Source: Labyrinthula sp. Ha
Lineage: Eukaryota > Sar > Bigyra > Labyrinthulida > Labyrinthulaceae
DNA: 64,000 nt
Reading direction: 5' to 3'
Assembly: GCA_015227615.1 (NCBI GenBank)
Contig: JAALGZ010000008.1
Coordinates: 310,001-374,000, forward strand
The translations under genes and the position numbers were made by a program. Shown here one piece after another: positions 9,700 through 21,903 of this stretch. Within the stretch, counting starts at the first letter, position 1. Every line of letters starts with the position of its first letter. Under the pieces are notes generated by a model, which searched no databases, was not told the DNA's origin, and was given only the letters and a program-made list of their open reading frames with translations.

Positions 9700-12602
9700 T
9701 GTTGCAAGATGCATCTTTGTAGAAAATGTTCAGCTCTTGAGATGTACCCCTCCATTCAAATGCGATCAAGCATTGACATGGTGGAAACTTATATATTGAA
9801 TTATTTTCCAAGATCCTGGCACCTTTGAATCAATTTAATGAAGATTACTTCATTTGGACTCGTGTGAAACAGGAATCTGAACCCAATTCTTGTGTCAGTT
9901 TTTTTTTGTTATACATTGAAAGACTAAGAAAAGGGGCCCCTTACAGAGTTAAGTCATTTCGAAGTTGAACTCAAGATTTTGACTTTTGCCCCTCAACACA
10001 TCATTATAGCAATAGATGCAAAAACTTCCCTTGCATCAATCGACAAATAGAAACCAATATATTAAAATACAAACTAGCCTGCAAAAAAATATATAGTACC
10101 ACCTCTTAGAATTAAACCGACCCATGGTTTCTGAAGCTCAATATTTCACGCTAATTAGCTTGGAATATGAGATTAAGAAGTGTACCTACCGCTGACTTAG
10201 TTTCTAAATATGGAATCTGAAGCCCATTTTCTTAAATCTGTAAACTTTTGCCCTGCAACTATAAAAGGGTAGGGATAAACCGGCATGAATTCATGATCTG
10301 TATGAGAGACTACTCGAACACAATTTTAATAGGTGATATTCAATATTTATAACATAAATATTAAGTGAAATAGTTATAGTGTCTACAATTATTTTTGGCA
10401 ATTATCTAAGTATTAATTACGGGAACCAGCAAGAGTTTCAATTTTACATTTCACAATCAGAGTTTCTTCTAGGTAAAGCACCAATACCGCTTAGAACCTG
10501 CCTACCAAGTGTAACAAAGTTATAACAAAAGTTTTGTTCAGATAATGAAAACCTCAACAATATTGAACAAAGTAAGTCTACTCTAAACTTCAACAAAGCG
10601 AGCTGAAGCATTTATGTTAGCTCGATAATGGACATGAACTCAAGAAAATTGAAAGTATAAAGAGCTTATAAATCTTGTAAAACTTAATCTAAGAAAGAAT
10701 AATGAATACTGTCTACTTCTCCTGCAAGAGAATGTTATCAAATACAGTTACTGTAGTACTCATCAGCTAGACAGCAGCTGGTGAAGTCGAAACTGAAGGA
10801 AAACTATTTTAATTATCTTATCAAAGAATAAAAATATTAATACTTCTTTGGGCGATGGCAACAACTTTTGCAAAATTGTTCGAATGATTTACAATATTTA
10901 AAGCTTAAGAAAGACAATAAAGTCGTTTTCCATGAGAAAGAATGTTTTAATGTTTCTCCATACTAAATAATTATTAACTTAGTTAACATCACTCGAAGAT
11001 TCACCAACGCAAAATAAATCAACATCTTCCACAAGATCAAGGAGCTTATTTCTTGGCCAATGCCTTTAGTATATTGGCTACTTGTGCGAAAGCAAATAGT
11101 ATCGCATATCACGGTGTCCTTGCTTTGCACTTGATGAACGTTTGAGCTTCATTACATTCTATACAGTTCCCTGTAACCTCTAGTTTAGGAAATAGTAGGA
11201 TTTTTATCTACAAGTGACATGGTTTCAAGTTGCGAACCTTGAATTAACGTGCAATCCGGATGGGTTGATTGTAGAGAGTTTGTTCTTGACATTTAATGCG
11301 ATGTTGGTTCCAACAATGAAATTGTTTTGATAATCTAACTGATAGAGAATAACTTTAACTTTCACACTACACTTTATCGTCAAAGATATCGCAAAACTTT
11401 CCAGTATTTGCACAAGAATGAGCTTTCAATTGATTTAAGTGAAAGAGATGTTGCTAGAAATCCAACATCTTTCTCTTTTGAACGGTGCAATCTAAACCAG
11501 CAATGCATTGACCTAAATTCTGGATGTTTATAAGGAAGATATAAAATTTAATAGCTAAATGTACTAGGTTTTTGTACACATTTTTTAGTGTTGTGCATTG
11601 TGACAATCATTTTAACTATCACCAGGCTGCCTTCATGTCAGCTTTAGAGATTCACCGTGTTAACAACTTGATTAGATACTCGAGATTGGAAATTTTCTAA
11701 GTTAGCTTACTGAATTGCTAGAAGGCTCTGAGGTTACAGAAAAAGAGTCCTGAAATGTCTCTATTTTTTCTAATACAAAGAACGTTTAGCACTTTTTAAC
11801 CATTGTCTAAGTACTTGAGATAACTATTTTCTTGGCTAGAGTAGATCCTAACTGAAACTTCTCAAATATGGGAAATTGGGTTTTCCTAGAAAGAGAACTA
11901 GCGATACGAAAAATCTATAGCTTTTGCTTTGTACAAATTCCCTAAAAAGAATTTGTTAATTATGTCTCACAAAGCTAAGTTCCGGAAATATAACTGTGTA
12001 GTTTACACTGCACCTTCTGAATTTGCTGGGCAGTAAAACCGAAATTAGTTTAATCACCAAATAATTTAATGTAAATTTCGTTGATTTTTCCTGGGGAATT
12101 AATACTGCATTTGGATAGGGTAAATAATATGTCTGGCATATTTACCCGGAAGAGAGAGAGTGCTTGTATTTTCCAACTACGGTGTTTCTTGGTGTAGCAA
12201 ATCCTTGATTGCATACTATGAAGAAAAAATAATGAAACTAAATTTCAACCACAGGTTTTATATCTTCCTTTTTGTCCAATATATTTTGAACAAAGTCTAT
12301 TTTGTTGTCTCCCCATGAGAAGAGAATACATTTAAGCAAGCTAAAGAAAGACTATTCTGTGAACTCTTTCAGTATTATAGCAGGGGATACTCGTTTTTCG
12401 TGCTTTGTAAATCAGAGCCCTGAATTTCTTTTCTTCTATAACTCTATTGAGAAACTTCTGAGAGGATTTTATACCTTTTGGAACTGGTTACTCAAATTGT
12501 CCACATTCTTGGAATTTACTCTATCTAAGGACGGTGAACAGTTTAATATGAAATGCCAAAAATGTAACCGATGGGACAAGTTTAAAATTCTTGATTTGCA
12601 AA
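9700..12602. other. Gene-poor stretch
   Basis: No convincing gene. A 110-codon frame at 12302-12634 overlaps the start of the TPR-DnaJ gene, begins with TTG and has no recognisable domain. A short minus frame at 11225-11413 has LRR-like flavour only. No RNA gene or repeat array seen. Confidence 0.5.
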
Positions 12603-14318
12603 ATGAAGTATCGAAGACGAAAAAAGAGCACTAATCAAATGTCCGTGTCCGGGGCATCTCTTGCTTCAGGTAGAATGTCAATTGATGGAAATGAAGATTT
12701 TGTATCAGCTCGCGTATTTAACGAAAGTCAAACTTTGAGACGTTCTAGAAGGCGGTCTTCAAACACTTCTACGAGTGTAACCTCACGTCCATCAAAAAAG
12801 CAGAGACAAGAATCACCTTCTAGAGAAATAACCGACGAAATTTATCCTCCTATGAATAAAATAAAGAATTTTAACTTCCGAATTGGATCTACTAAGAAGA
12901 AACAGAATGATGACATGAATCCAAGAGCAAAGAAGAAGAAATGTGTGAGGACACCGAACTCTACTCAAAAACGAAGGAGGAAGAGTTTATCGGCTCAAAG
13001 AGTGCAAAAGCGGTTAAAGAAAAGTAATAACTTAGATATTTTTCTTTTGCTTCGGGAGGAAGCTAGCAGATTATATTCCCAGAGGAAATACACACAAGCG
13101 TCTAAGAAATATGCTCTTTGTTTAGAACAAATTTCAAAAACTTCTTGTTCTTTGAATGAAAAAAGGGTTTTGTTTATTCAAATCCAAATTAATCAGGCTG
13201 CTCTTTATCTTACACTCTCTAAGCCGTTTAAAGCAAAAGAATACTTAATTGAGGCGCACTTAACGGTTAGAAAGATAGATATGCCTCGTCGTTCTCTAGT
13301 TGGTAAGATTTCCTTTGATATTGATGTTGAGAAAATATTCAGGAAGTTGGACGAAAGAATGGAAAAAGTAAGGCATCACGAGAGAAGTCTAGAAATAGCA
13401 GTAAATTTGCTGAAACAGGAAAAGTGTGAAGATGCAAAAAAAGTTTTGACTGGTGTTGTTTACAGAGATTGTTGTCAGTTTAGGTTGGTTGATCTTGTTT
13501 CGAAGCTAATGCATCGTGCAATTGTTGATTCAATATCAGAATTGGAAGTTTCAGTAGAAAGTCAAGTTTCTCAGCTAAGAACCGAGCTGAGCTCTGCAAA
13601 ACTCGAGGAAATGGGCAAAATTCTGCTTCATCGAAGTTTAGTTGCAGAAGCTCTGCTGTTTCTCAACCCAGGAGAGTTGAAAACCACAGTCATAAATATG
13701 AAGGATATGCTTCGTCTTGGGTCTGCAGAATCGGACCATCGAAGAGCAATTGAGCTATTTGAAAAAGGTATTGAAGAAGCTCTGAGGTTACATGAACTTA
13801 ATGAACATTATATTGGTAGAATGTACTTTAGGATTGCGGGCAGGTATCGTTCGCTTCGCTTTTTTGACCATGCAGCAGACGCTTGTGAAAAAAGTATTGG
13901 TTACATTGCACGCTACTCAAAAACATGGATCCGCTATGTAAATATTTTACTAGAGCAAAATAAATTTTATAAAGCTCGATCAGTGCTGGAGCACATGCTA
14001 AAAGAGAAAATTGGAGACACGGTGAAGATTGAAGCAGAGCTTCAACGTGTTCGTCGTCTTCATCCACATCACTCCCATTATACAAGAAGTAGTGGAAAGA
14101 AACCTAAAACGAGACCTCGAAAAACTCATTACACTGCACTTGGTGTTGGTTCTCAAGCTTCAACAAAAGAAATCCGAAAAGCCTTTAAACGGTTAGCTCT
14201 GAAGTGTCACCCTGATAAATGCAGCGGTTTAGAAGAAGAATTTAAACGGATTAATGAAGCGTACAATATACTGGTTTGTCCGATGAAGAGGAGAGAATAT
14301 GATGAAAGTTTGAATTAG
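12603..14318 (+). CDS. TPR-DnaJ co-chaperone
   Basis: A 571-residue J-domain co-chaperone. The open frame begins at TTG 12591; the first ATG is 12603. Residues 1-130 are very basic and Ser-rich (RRKKS, RRSRRRSS, KKKQ, RRRKSLSAQ) and look disordered with nuclear-localisation-like clusters. A central helical TPR region follows (for example ASRLYSQRKYTQASKKYALC, YFRIAGRYRSLRFFDHAADA, RYVNILLEQNKFYKARSVLE). The C-terminus is a J domain: HYTALGVGSQASTKEIRKAF, the catalytic HPD in KCHPDKC, and FKRINEAYNIL. The layout is that of DNAJC7/DNAJC3-type proteins that stimulate Hsp70 ATPase and pass on clients; with no signal peptide a cytosolic or nuclear DNAJC7-like role is inferred. It is tail-to-tail with the 14377 gene. 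Confidence 0.85.
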   Translation: MKYRRRKKSTNQMSVSGASLASGRMSIDGNEDFVSARVFNESQTLRRSRRRSSNTSTSVTSRPSKKQRQESPSREITDEIYPPMNKIKNFNFRIGSTKKKQNDDMNPRAKKKKCVRTPNSTQKRRRKSLSAQRVQKRLKKSNNLDIFLLLREEASRLYSQRKYTQASKKYALCLEQISKTSCSLNEKRVLFIQIQINQAALYLTLSKPFKAKEYLIEAHLTVRKIDMPRRSLVGKISFDIDVEKIFRKLDERMEKVRHHERSLEIAVNLLKQEKCEDAKKVLTGVVYRDCCQFRLVDLVSKLMHRAIVDSISELEVSVESQVSQLRTELSSAKLEEMGKILLHRSLVAEALLFLNPGELKTTVINMKDMLRLGSAESDHRRAIELFEKGIEEALRLHELNEHYIGRMYFRIAGRYRSLRFFDHAADACEKSIGYIARYSKTWIRYVNILLEQNKFYKARSVLEHMLKEKIGDTVKIEAELQRVRRLHPHHSHYTRSSGKKPKTRPRKTHYTALGVGSQASTKEIRKAFKRLALKCHPDKCSGLEEEFKRINEAYNILVCPMKRREYDESLN

Positions 14319-14376
14319 GAAAACACAAAAGTCTAATCATATATTCAGAGCACAGAGGGTAGCAATAGAACTATTA

Positions 14377-14886
14377 TTATGCTAATTGAGCAACAAAGTC
14401 TTCGAAAGAACCCTCGTATCCAATACTCTTTGCTTCTCTATAACTCAGTTCTTGCTTTGCCTTTTCAACCCTTTCAAACAGCTCTTGGTATTTCTCAGGT
14501 GTTGTGTCCAAGTCAACTTCATCTTCTTCTCGTTTGGCCCCAACCTCGGTTGCCTTCCTAAGCTTCCATTCCTTCTCCTTTTCTTTCAACTCTTTTTTTC
14601 TTCCTTCTTCCTCTTCCCTGAGTTCCCCTGCGTTCTTTAGCATTATAACAAGTTCGCTCAAGCTATCCAAAACTTCGCCAACTTTGCTCAAATCGACGTC
14701 CGCATCTTCTTTGTCCAAAGAAACGTCTGCCAGTAATTTATTCAATTCGCTCGCCGAGTTGGAGCTTTTATTCAACATATCCACCAGATGCTTGAAATAC
14801 TTTAAGTCGTCGCCCTCCGATTGTTGTTCATGAGCTGATGTTACTTCCTGCTCCAAATACGTTTTTGCAACCTGAACTCTCTCCAT
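14377..14886 (-). CDS. Acidic coiled-coil protein of unknown function
   Basis: A 169-residue protein from ATG, 58 bp from the end of the DnaJ gene in tail-to-tail orientation. It is almost entirely helical and charged: an N-terminal helix, an acidic segment DVSLDKEDADVDLSKVGEVL, a long Glu/Lys helix (REEEEGRKKELKEKEKEW) and a C-terminal segment LSYREAKSIGYEGSFEDFVA that looks like a conserved terminal motif. No signal peptide or membrane segment. The local base composition is less AT-rich than the flanks, and an antisense open frame is only a shadow. I do not recognise the family. Confidence 0.65.
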   Translation of the reverse strand: MERVQVAKTYLEQEVTSAHEQQSEGDDLKYFKHLVDMLNKSSNSASELNKLLADVSLDKEDADVDLSKVGEVLDSLSELVIMLKNAGELREEEEGRKKELKEKEKEWKLRKATEVGAKREEDEVDLDTTPEKYQELFERVEKAKQELSYREAKSIGYEGSFEDFVAQLA

Positions 14887-17800
14887 TTTCAGCGTTTTTG
14901 ATTTTGATTAACCGATAATATTCCACAAGGTCACTGAATTTTCACTGCAGTTAACTCTATTATAAAATATACTTAACATTCATTATTCCTGCAATTTATT
15001 ATATACAGTGTTATTGCTGTAAGTTTTACATATCATTGGTACCTATGGTTATGAAACGACTCGTAAAAGAGAGGAGAACTTATGCGATGTTCTTGATATG
15101 TTTTCTCCCAGCATAACCAGGATTTTGCATTTAATTATTAAAGAAAGAAGAAAATGGACAGAGAAGAAATGCGATTAGAAGTCAGTTCCTCAGGAGAAAG
15201 TAATGAAGATATATTACCAAGAGGAGCTCTATGTAAAAAAAAGAAGATGTATAGATAGATCAAGATTTTTTGAAAAGTTCTTAGTTTTTAATTTCTTCTG
15301 GTTGGAGCTCTCTATGATGCGAAAGAGAAGGGAAAAGATATATGTTTTGATAGACCATTATTTTGACATTTTATTAGAACTCATTTTTGAGGAACGCGTC
15401 CAACCAACGTCGCAATCGCAGTTTCTCAAAGAGCCAAATCAGAAAGATTTAAGATCAAGATAAAACAGTTACTGAAAAAAATAGCGAACATTAGAGTATA
15501 TTGTAATTGCGCATCGGGTTTGGCAAAAACTTTAAATAATTGTTTCACTTTCAGAATTAAAATGATTATCAACAAAACAATTGGGCTTTTGGTCCTTATC
15601 AAATAATTTTGATTTTATTCTGATTATCAATTCATTTTCAAAGTAAGGATGGGGAATCCCACACCGTTCTAAGTTACTGCAAATTCCTTTCTGCACCGTA
15701 TGAAACCCTTTAGAAACCAGCCAAATGATCTGGCAATAATGCGTTAATAGGGTGTGGTTTGCTGATGTGTCGAATTTATGGAAGCTTTCAATACAGTGCA
15801 AAAAGTGAAAAGGTATTATTGGGCTATTTGGCTCAGGAAATTGTGACTCAGCCTTGTGCTGATAATCAAATTATTACCAAGATTCAAAAAAAATGTTGGA
15901 GAATTAACAAACAAAATCAATAAGAAAAGCATGGGCAAATTTTTTTTTGATAAATTATCAACACACCAAATCCAATCCCTATTTGCAACACATTATACAC
16001 TCTTAACCTGATATCCTAAACTCTTGCCAAAAAATCATCTTAGGAAGGTTATTCTATGCGTTTCAAAAGAAAAGGAACTTCCGAGTAATTTTCCGAGGGC
16101 CGATTCATGGGGCCATATTACCGATCATCCTGGAAGGCGATCTTACTATGCTCAAAGGATTATACGCATTGAAGTATTTACATTTAGTTCTTAGAATACG
16201 CTCAACTCTTGCTTGCAGGTGAATAATAAAAACTAGCTCATCCATGACAACGGCAACTACCACATCTTTTAAATGATTTTTCTTTACTTAGCTTCGTGAT
16301 TCAAAAGTGAGCTGTTTTCAAACTCCAAACTGTTACAAGCCCTTTGAATTTAAAAGGAGACTGCAATACAGCTTTAATACTTACATTTCCGTTGTTGAAG
16401 GTGAGAAGCCTTGCCATGGTCAATATTTAGAGCTCTTAGTTGAAGTTTAAGAGATCTGTTCCTTCCCAGTCGACACAAAATAGAGTTGAAAATCTACGGA
16501 ATTTTGAATCAGTATAAGTGATTTCAATATTCCATGAAAATGAAACTATTAGTGTTTGGTTTGTTAAGTTCAAGGGACATAGATCAGGCTTCAGACGGGC
16601 AACCTAGTAACGGATAGTATCGTGCTTACTGTTTGTACAGAATATCCATGAAACTTACGAGGCCCTGAATCTTACCCAAGGTGAAGTTAATTACGTTTTG
16701 CTTGCACGTCACGTTCCAGAAGAAAATACAACAGCTAAAGGTTGACCTTTGAAAATTCAAGTCGAGGGCACAAAAATTTTCAAGATTCTTGCCTTCGATC
16801 TTCTGTTTAAACTTTCATGATTCTTAAGTAGATGCGCGTTAAAATTCTTATCCCTGCTCAAGCTGATATGCCAATATTTTGTTTTCAAAGGAAAAATAGT
16901 AAACATAATTTCAATTGCATTCTAGAGATTGATTCTTCCAGAGACCTCCTTCGGATGGCCTTCTTCATTCAACATTCTTCTATGCTTTGAAGTTTCATCT
17001 ATCCTATAGAAGAGAAATTCTGAAAATACAATTTAAACAGCGATACTTCTTGTGTTGCATTGGTGGAGCTAAACGTAATGATTTCTGGTTTATTTTGTAT
17101 GTTTCGTATATCATAAATTTGTTTTCCATATATTTCTTCGAGGGAAAGATATCTTACAAAACGTGGTTGTAATCCGAGTAAAAATTTTGTGTCAAGCATA
17201 TCCAAGAATCTGGGATGCCAAGAGCTAACTGTGGAAGATGCTTCTAGTGTCTTACTTTCTATGGTTTAGCAATTCTACCTGCAAGGTTGAATATTTCAAT
17301 GACGTCGTCGAATAATAATCATTCGATTATATGTACACGTATAGATTCCATTACAGAAAAAATTTAGTTTGAAATTTTGTTGCCATGAATGCAATCCAAA
17401 GCCAAACTGATATAAACCAAGAATCAGCTCCATAAATATACATTAAGAGAACGTTTAAAGGCCTTACTAGTGTAAACCCAATTCCATATTGGGAGCGTGT
17501 TAACTATGAAATTGTACGCAAACTGGGTGGGGTTTGGTATTGACACTTTTGATTGTACGGGATTAACTGTGTAGTCTTCTTTAGAATATCAACTATTAAG
17601 TCAAAGAAAAGCGCAAAGTTTTCAGAATTGTTCTAAGCACTGCTTATTTAAGTACGCTTAACAAAGTCATATAAAGGAGTAGAATTGTAGTTGCAATATG
17701 ACGGATTTACATATCCTGGTTCTATGAATCTTTGTTCTCCTAAACCTTAGCACGAACTCTTAGAAACACATTACATATGTAGGTACACAAGTCGTGGCGA

Positions 17801-20002
17801 AATAAAAAAATAATAGAATATTACTTAGTTAATGTTTCCTCATTTGATGTAATTTCTTTTCAAAGTTTGATTTTATTTGCTGGGCATATTTTGTGACGCA
17901 TTAATGGGATTGAGCAAAGTAATAGGTGTTGTTACTACTAAGTATAGCCCTATCTATTGGTTCTTGGGTATGAACTAACTAGAATCTATGCTATTACATT
18001 TCTAATTTAAGTTGACTGAGAAGAGTATTTCATCAGTTGAAAGTTGAAATGGTATCTAGAACTAGATGAAACATGAGCATTAAAGTAAGGTAAAAGGATT
18101 CAAAACGTAGTTAGAAATAAGCAGACCATAATTGATTTTGTTTATGCATTTAGAAAACCCAAAGGCTATGGCCTTGGTGTATACACCAGTACCATTCATC
18201 ATGCCTCAAAGGGATAAGATCCTTATATTCAACAAAAAGTGAGCTTGTAAGAAATAGTGTCAAGACAATAAGAAGAAAATCTACTCTGTTCATGATCTAG
18301 ACCGTTAATACTAAACTTAACTTCTATGTGTAAGCAACTCAATTCAGTGTCTAAGTGCGCTTAGCAACATGGATATTACCCATGCTAAATATTTGATGCA
18401 GGTTAAAGAGATTTTATACATTTTTTTAGGAGAAACTAAGTTTTCATTGTAATTACAGTTTAATATAGTTATTCTTTTTGCTTCTAGCTCTTGAGCCATT
18501 CTTATGCGACCCGGGTGACATGTTTGTGAATAGATTATGTTTCTTAGATTGTGTTTCATATCTGAGCTGACATATCTTTCAATAAACTGATTTCTAATGT
18601 CGCCATGGCTAAGACCTCAGCCCGAAAGAATCTGGATCAATTTCCCATTCATTTTCGATTTTAATTCAATTCCAGATACCTCATTATAGAATAGTCTCTA
18701 GTATTCAATGGCTTTATAGGTCGGCATAGACTTTTCCCGCAAATCCCCCACGACCTAAATTCTCTCTCAATCTCATAGACATTAATCTTATACTTGTTTG
18801 TTGACTGAAAACTCATTTGAGATATGTCGTATTAGACCTTTTACCAGAAATTAAATGGATTTGATTACCCGATACTGTGACGTTAGTCCTGATTCTTCGA
18901 TGAAACTGCGGAAATTTTTAGTTAAGAATTTTGTGGAACATAATAATCAAAATAATTTTAATTCTCCAGAATGGGAGTTCAACTATTGGTCTTAGTTAAA
19001 AAAATAGGGAGTTATACCAGTTCCATATAAAAATTCTGCATAGCATATTTAGTCCAGTATCTAGGCTTACACAAAAAATTATTTCCCTTGAATGTACTCA
19101 GGGCTGTTACAGTGACTACAAACTTTAGCACCATGCAATTAATTTCAATTTAAAATTTGATGTGACAAATTTGACATTATGTAAAAAAGTATATTTTTTT
19201 CTTGCTTCTTTATTCTATTATATGCTCTGTTTTCTTTCTCGAAAAACTGATAGGGTTCCAAATTTAGAATACAACAAACTTAGGTAATAAGTATTAAACC
19301 TGTCGACAGTACTTCCTTCATCAACTGGTTTTAGCTCTGTCGTGCCTTTATATTTACTTTCCTTTTTCATGTTCAAGGATTGTCCAAAAACTCACTTACC
19401 TTACGTGGGAGCAAACTATATCTTTTCCCTACACTTTGATAGATTTACCATGCTTGGTAATACGATTAAGCAGATATAGAATCACTTAAGTAAAAAAACT
19501 TAACTTTGATGAAATCGTGCTTTCCTGCGACTCACAAGGCTCCGATATTGTGTTCTTTACATTCTGTAAGAACCATTGCGCATACAAGGAGCATTGAAAA
19601 CTTTTGTCCAAGCAACAAATGAAAAAGATATGGTGCTTAATAATTGAGGTAACTTGACCTCATAATACTTATTAACATTTTTCAGGGTTACAGGTACTTT
19701 TTTCGCTCATATCACAGAGGTACGCTTTCTTTGTGTAACACGATCGTAGAACCAGTTATGAAGTAGGTGAGAAGACTAACCCAATACTTTCTTATATTCT
19801 ATCAAAAGTAAATATTATTTTTTTTTGTCAAATCTAATCCCTTAAGTAAAATATCTCTCGAAAATATTATTAATCTGGGCGTCTTTTGGTATTGAGCATC
19901 TATATTCTTAACCGAGCAGAAGTATACCCCGGGTGTTATAGCTAAGGCTGTCGGTAAGAAACCCAAAATATTTTGGGACATTGGACATATATATTAAACA
20001 GA
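14887..20002. other. Large gene-poor stretch with an old repeat
   Basis: Five kilobases with no supported gene. It holds one copy of a dispersed repeat (15560-15800). A 71-codon open segment at 16007-16222 (plus) contains GDLTMLKGLYALKYLHLVL, which could be an LRR relic. A GTAAG (about 19953) and an AAACAG just before ATG 20003 could mark a 5'-UTR intron of the Snf7-like gene. Everything else is AT-rich without recognisable structure. Confidence 0.5.
15560..15800 (+). repeat. Dispersed repeat, copy 1 (partner at 38.05 kb)
   Basis: Bases 15564-15621 align without gaps to 38050-38107 with 46 of 58 identities, same orientation; weaker similarity (shared CTAAG...TGCAAATT...CACC) continues for about another 100 bp. 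On the minus strand both copies keep related open frames, here ending IRIKSKLFDKDQKPNCFVDN. Either a decayed coding element or a non-coding repeat. Confidence 0.55.
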
Positions 20003-20734
20003 ATGAACAAACTGCTGAAATGGAATAAAACACAGTCAAAAGAATCAGAATCTAATAAAGAAGATAATAATGCCTCTGAAGAAAATCCTACAACTTTTGA
20101 TTCTATTCTTTCCAAACTTTACGAAAGGAAGCAGCATGTAGAAAATGAAATTGGAAAGACAAATAAAGTTATACTTGAAATAAAACCAAAGTACCACAAG
20201 TTAAAATCAGTTGAACAAACTCCACAAATAACAAAAGAGCTTCAAAAGGTGAGAAAAAGACTGAACGTGCAGCTTAAAAAACACAAAATATACAAAAGTA
20301 ATCTAGAAAAAATAGACGAGCAGATAGATAACCTTGAATTACAAAAACTTAAAGTTGAAGAATTTGAGACAAACAAAGATGCTGCTGAAGCTATGGCCTT
20401 CATGAAGCACCAAGCAGAGAAAATAAAGGCTAATCTTGATACACAGGATATTGTTTTATTTGATACTGAGGAGTTTGAGGCATTAGATCAAATGAATGAT
20501 ATACTAGGATACCAAGAATTTGATGAAGATGAGTTTGACGATGAACTTCGCGCTGAACTTGGAGTATCAAATGAAGAATCAGTCTCAAAGGAAGATAAGA
20601 AGAAAAAAACAGAAATTGATAATGAAGATGCTTTGATTCTTGCTGAGTTAGAGATGATTGAAGATGCAGCTGCTCTACCAAAAGCTCCATCTGAAACACT
20701 TGCAGAGCAAATGAAAAAGTTGCAGCGGATGTAG
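20003..20734 (+). CDS. Snf7/CHMP4-like ESCRT-III subunit
   Basis: A 243-residue charged helical protein; the open frame starts at TTG 19973 and the first ATG is 20003. The arrangement is that of the Snf7 superfamily: a basic N-terminal half with long helices (VRKRLNVQLKKHKIYKSNLE, then IDEQIDNLELQKLKVEEFE), the conserved AFMKHQAEKIKANLD, and an acidic C-terminal half (LDQMNDILGYQEFDEDEF, DDELRAELG), ending in a helix that could be a MIT-interacting motif (ETLAEQMKKLQRM). ESCRT-III filaments cut membranes in multivesicular-body formation and cytokinesis; CHMP4/Snf7 is the main polymer. The N-terminus is short and weakly conserved, so another ESCRT-III class is possible. It stands alone between two long gene-poor stretches. 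Confidence 0.75.
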   Translation: MNKLLKWNKTQSKESESNKEDNNASEENPTTFDSILSKLYERKQHVENEIGKTNKVILEIKPKYHKLKSVEQTPQITKELQKVRKRLNVQLKKHKIYKSNLEKIDEQIDNLELQKLKVEEFETNKDAAEAMAFMKHQAEKIKANLDTQDIVLFDTEEFEALDQMNDILGYQEFDEDEFDDELRAELGVSNEESVSKEDKKKKTEIDNEDALILAELEMIEDAAALPKAPSETLAEQMKKLQRM

Positions 20735-21903
20735 ATTTATTTATCTTTAAATTGTATATATATCTATGTTTGTAGTTTATGCATGGTGATATTGTGAAAT
20801 GTGATTTATTCTTATTGTATTGCCTATTGCAGCTCGTTCTAAAAGGCTAGTTACGCAAATCTACTGAAATTCCAACCTTATTTTTCCAAATTATGAGTTA
20901 AGTTGACAAACTTGCTGGAAGCTGAATATTACATTTTCTATTGATATCTAGAATTACTTTCCTTTTTGTTTCCAAGATAAATAACTTCATCTATTAGTAT
21001 TTTCTCTACGTTGCTTGAGGATGAATCACGAAGAAGTTTTTTAATTGGTTGTATTTTGTCTTTTGGCTATCAACGTGAAAGCATTTTCCTAGTTCAGAAA
21101 AATAATTTATGTATAAGCTCTGTTATTTTTTATTAAAATATCCATATGTATGGAGTCAATATTAGAAAACTAAACAGATTCAGAGAAGGAATAGTTTTAA
21201 ACATGAAGTTTATTTTCCGTGCTAGTGAAAATCGTTTACATTGTTAACCAAGTAAAGACAATTAGGCATTTGAAAATATTCCTCGGTACCATTAGTAAGC
21301 TTTCCTGGCTTAGAAGATTAATTACTACAGCTATGAAACTCATTGAACTTAGTAAACCCCCCTTCTATTCCTATATAAAATCTGATAGCTTTACATTTTC
21401 TTTTTAGTACTTAAAGAACAAAGGGCTAATAATAATTTTCACTTTTAAAAAGTACTGATGGAGCTCTATAAGTTTACCACATGCAATAATGTTATAGAGG
21501 AGCCACACCCTAACAAGGACTATGAAGCTACACTGATCAGCTCCTCATATCTATGGCCGTGTATTCTTACGATACATAAAGTAGAAAGAGCTGTTGGGAG
21601 CAATTTTTTGGTTGTCTAAATTAGTTCATTCTTGCATTATTAGACTACTGTTCTTTTGAGGAAAGGAATAAACTTATCTTCTTAAATGTATTCATGTCCA
21701 CACTGGAGATCGGTTAGGCGTGACTAAAACAAATAAGGGGCGCATTATGATCTTGCCTTAATTCCCAAAAATGATCACCTATCGAACTATATACAACAGT
21801 TATTAGTCACTGAATTGACTGAACAGTGCCGTTTTCTGATTGAGGTTAAGATTGTGTTTGTCCGAGGAAAAGCTGGGGGGGAAACCATCATCCAAGGTTT
21901 GCA
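20735..21903. other. Gene-poor stretch
   Basis: AT-rich. A 62-codon frame at 21219-21407 has no motif. From about 21740 the composition becomes richer in G+C and merges with the small putative gene below. Confidence 0.5.

Noticed and set aside
12302-12634. A 110-codon ORF overlapping the TPR-DnaJ start
   Set aside because: Starts with TTG, overlaps the better-supported gene in another frame, and shows no domain beyond one CxxC pair.
14379-14833. Plus-strand ORFs rich in Ser/Phe/Leu
   Set aside because: They are shadows of the Glu/Lys-rich coiled-coil gene on the minus strand.
15203-15463. 86-codon ORF
   Set aside because: Translation of AT-rich DNA with no motif, no neighbour relation and no start context that would support a gene.
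2318-17884. Recurrent ATTTGCTGGG (2318, 12021, 17875) and the shared TGGCATATTTACCC (12134, 30970)
   Set aside because: With this much AT-rich sequence some 10- to 14-mers are expected to recur by chance; no longer flanking similarity was found.
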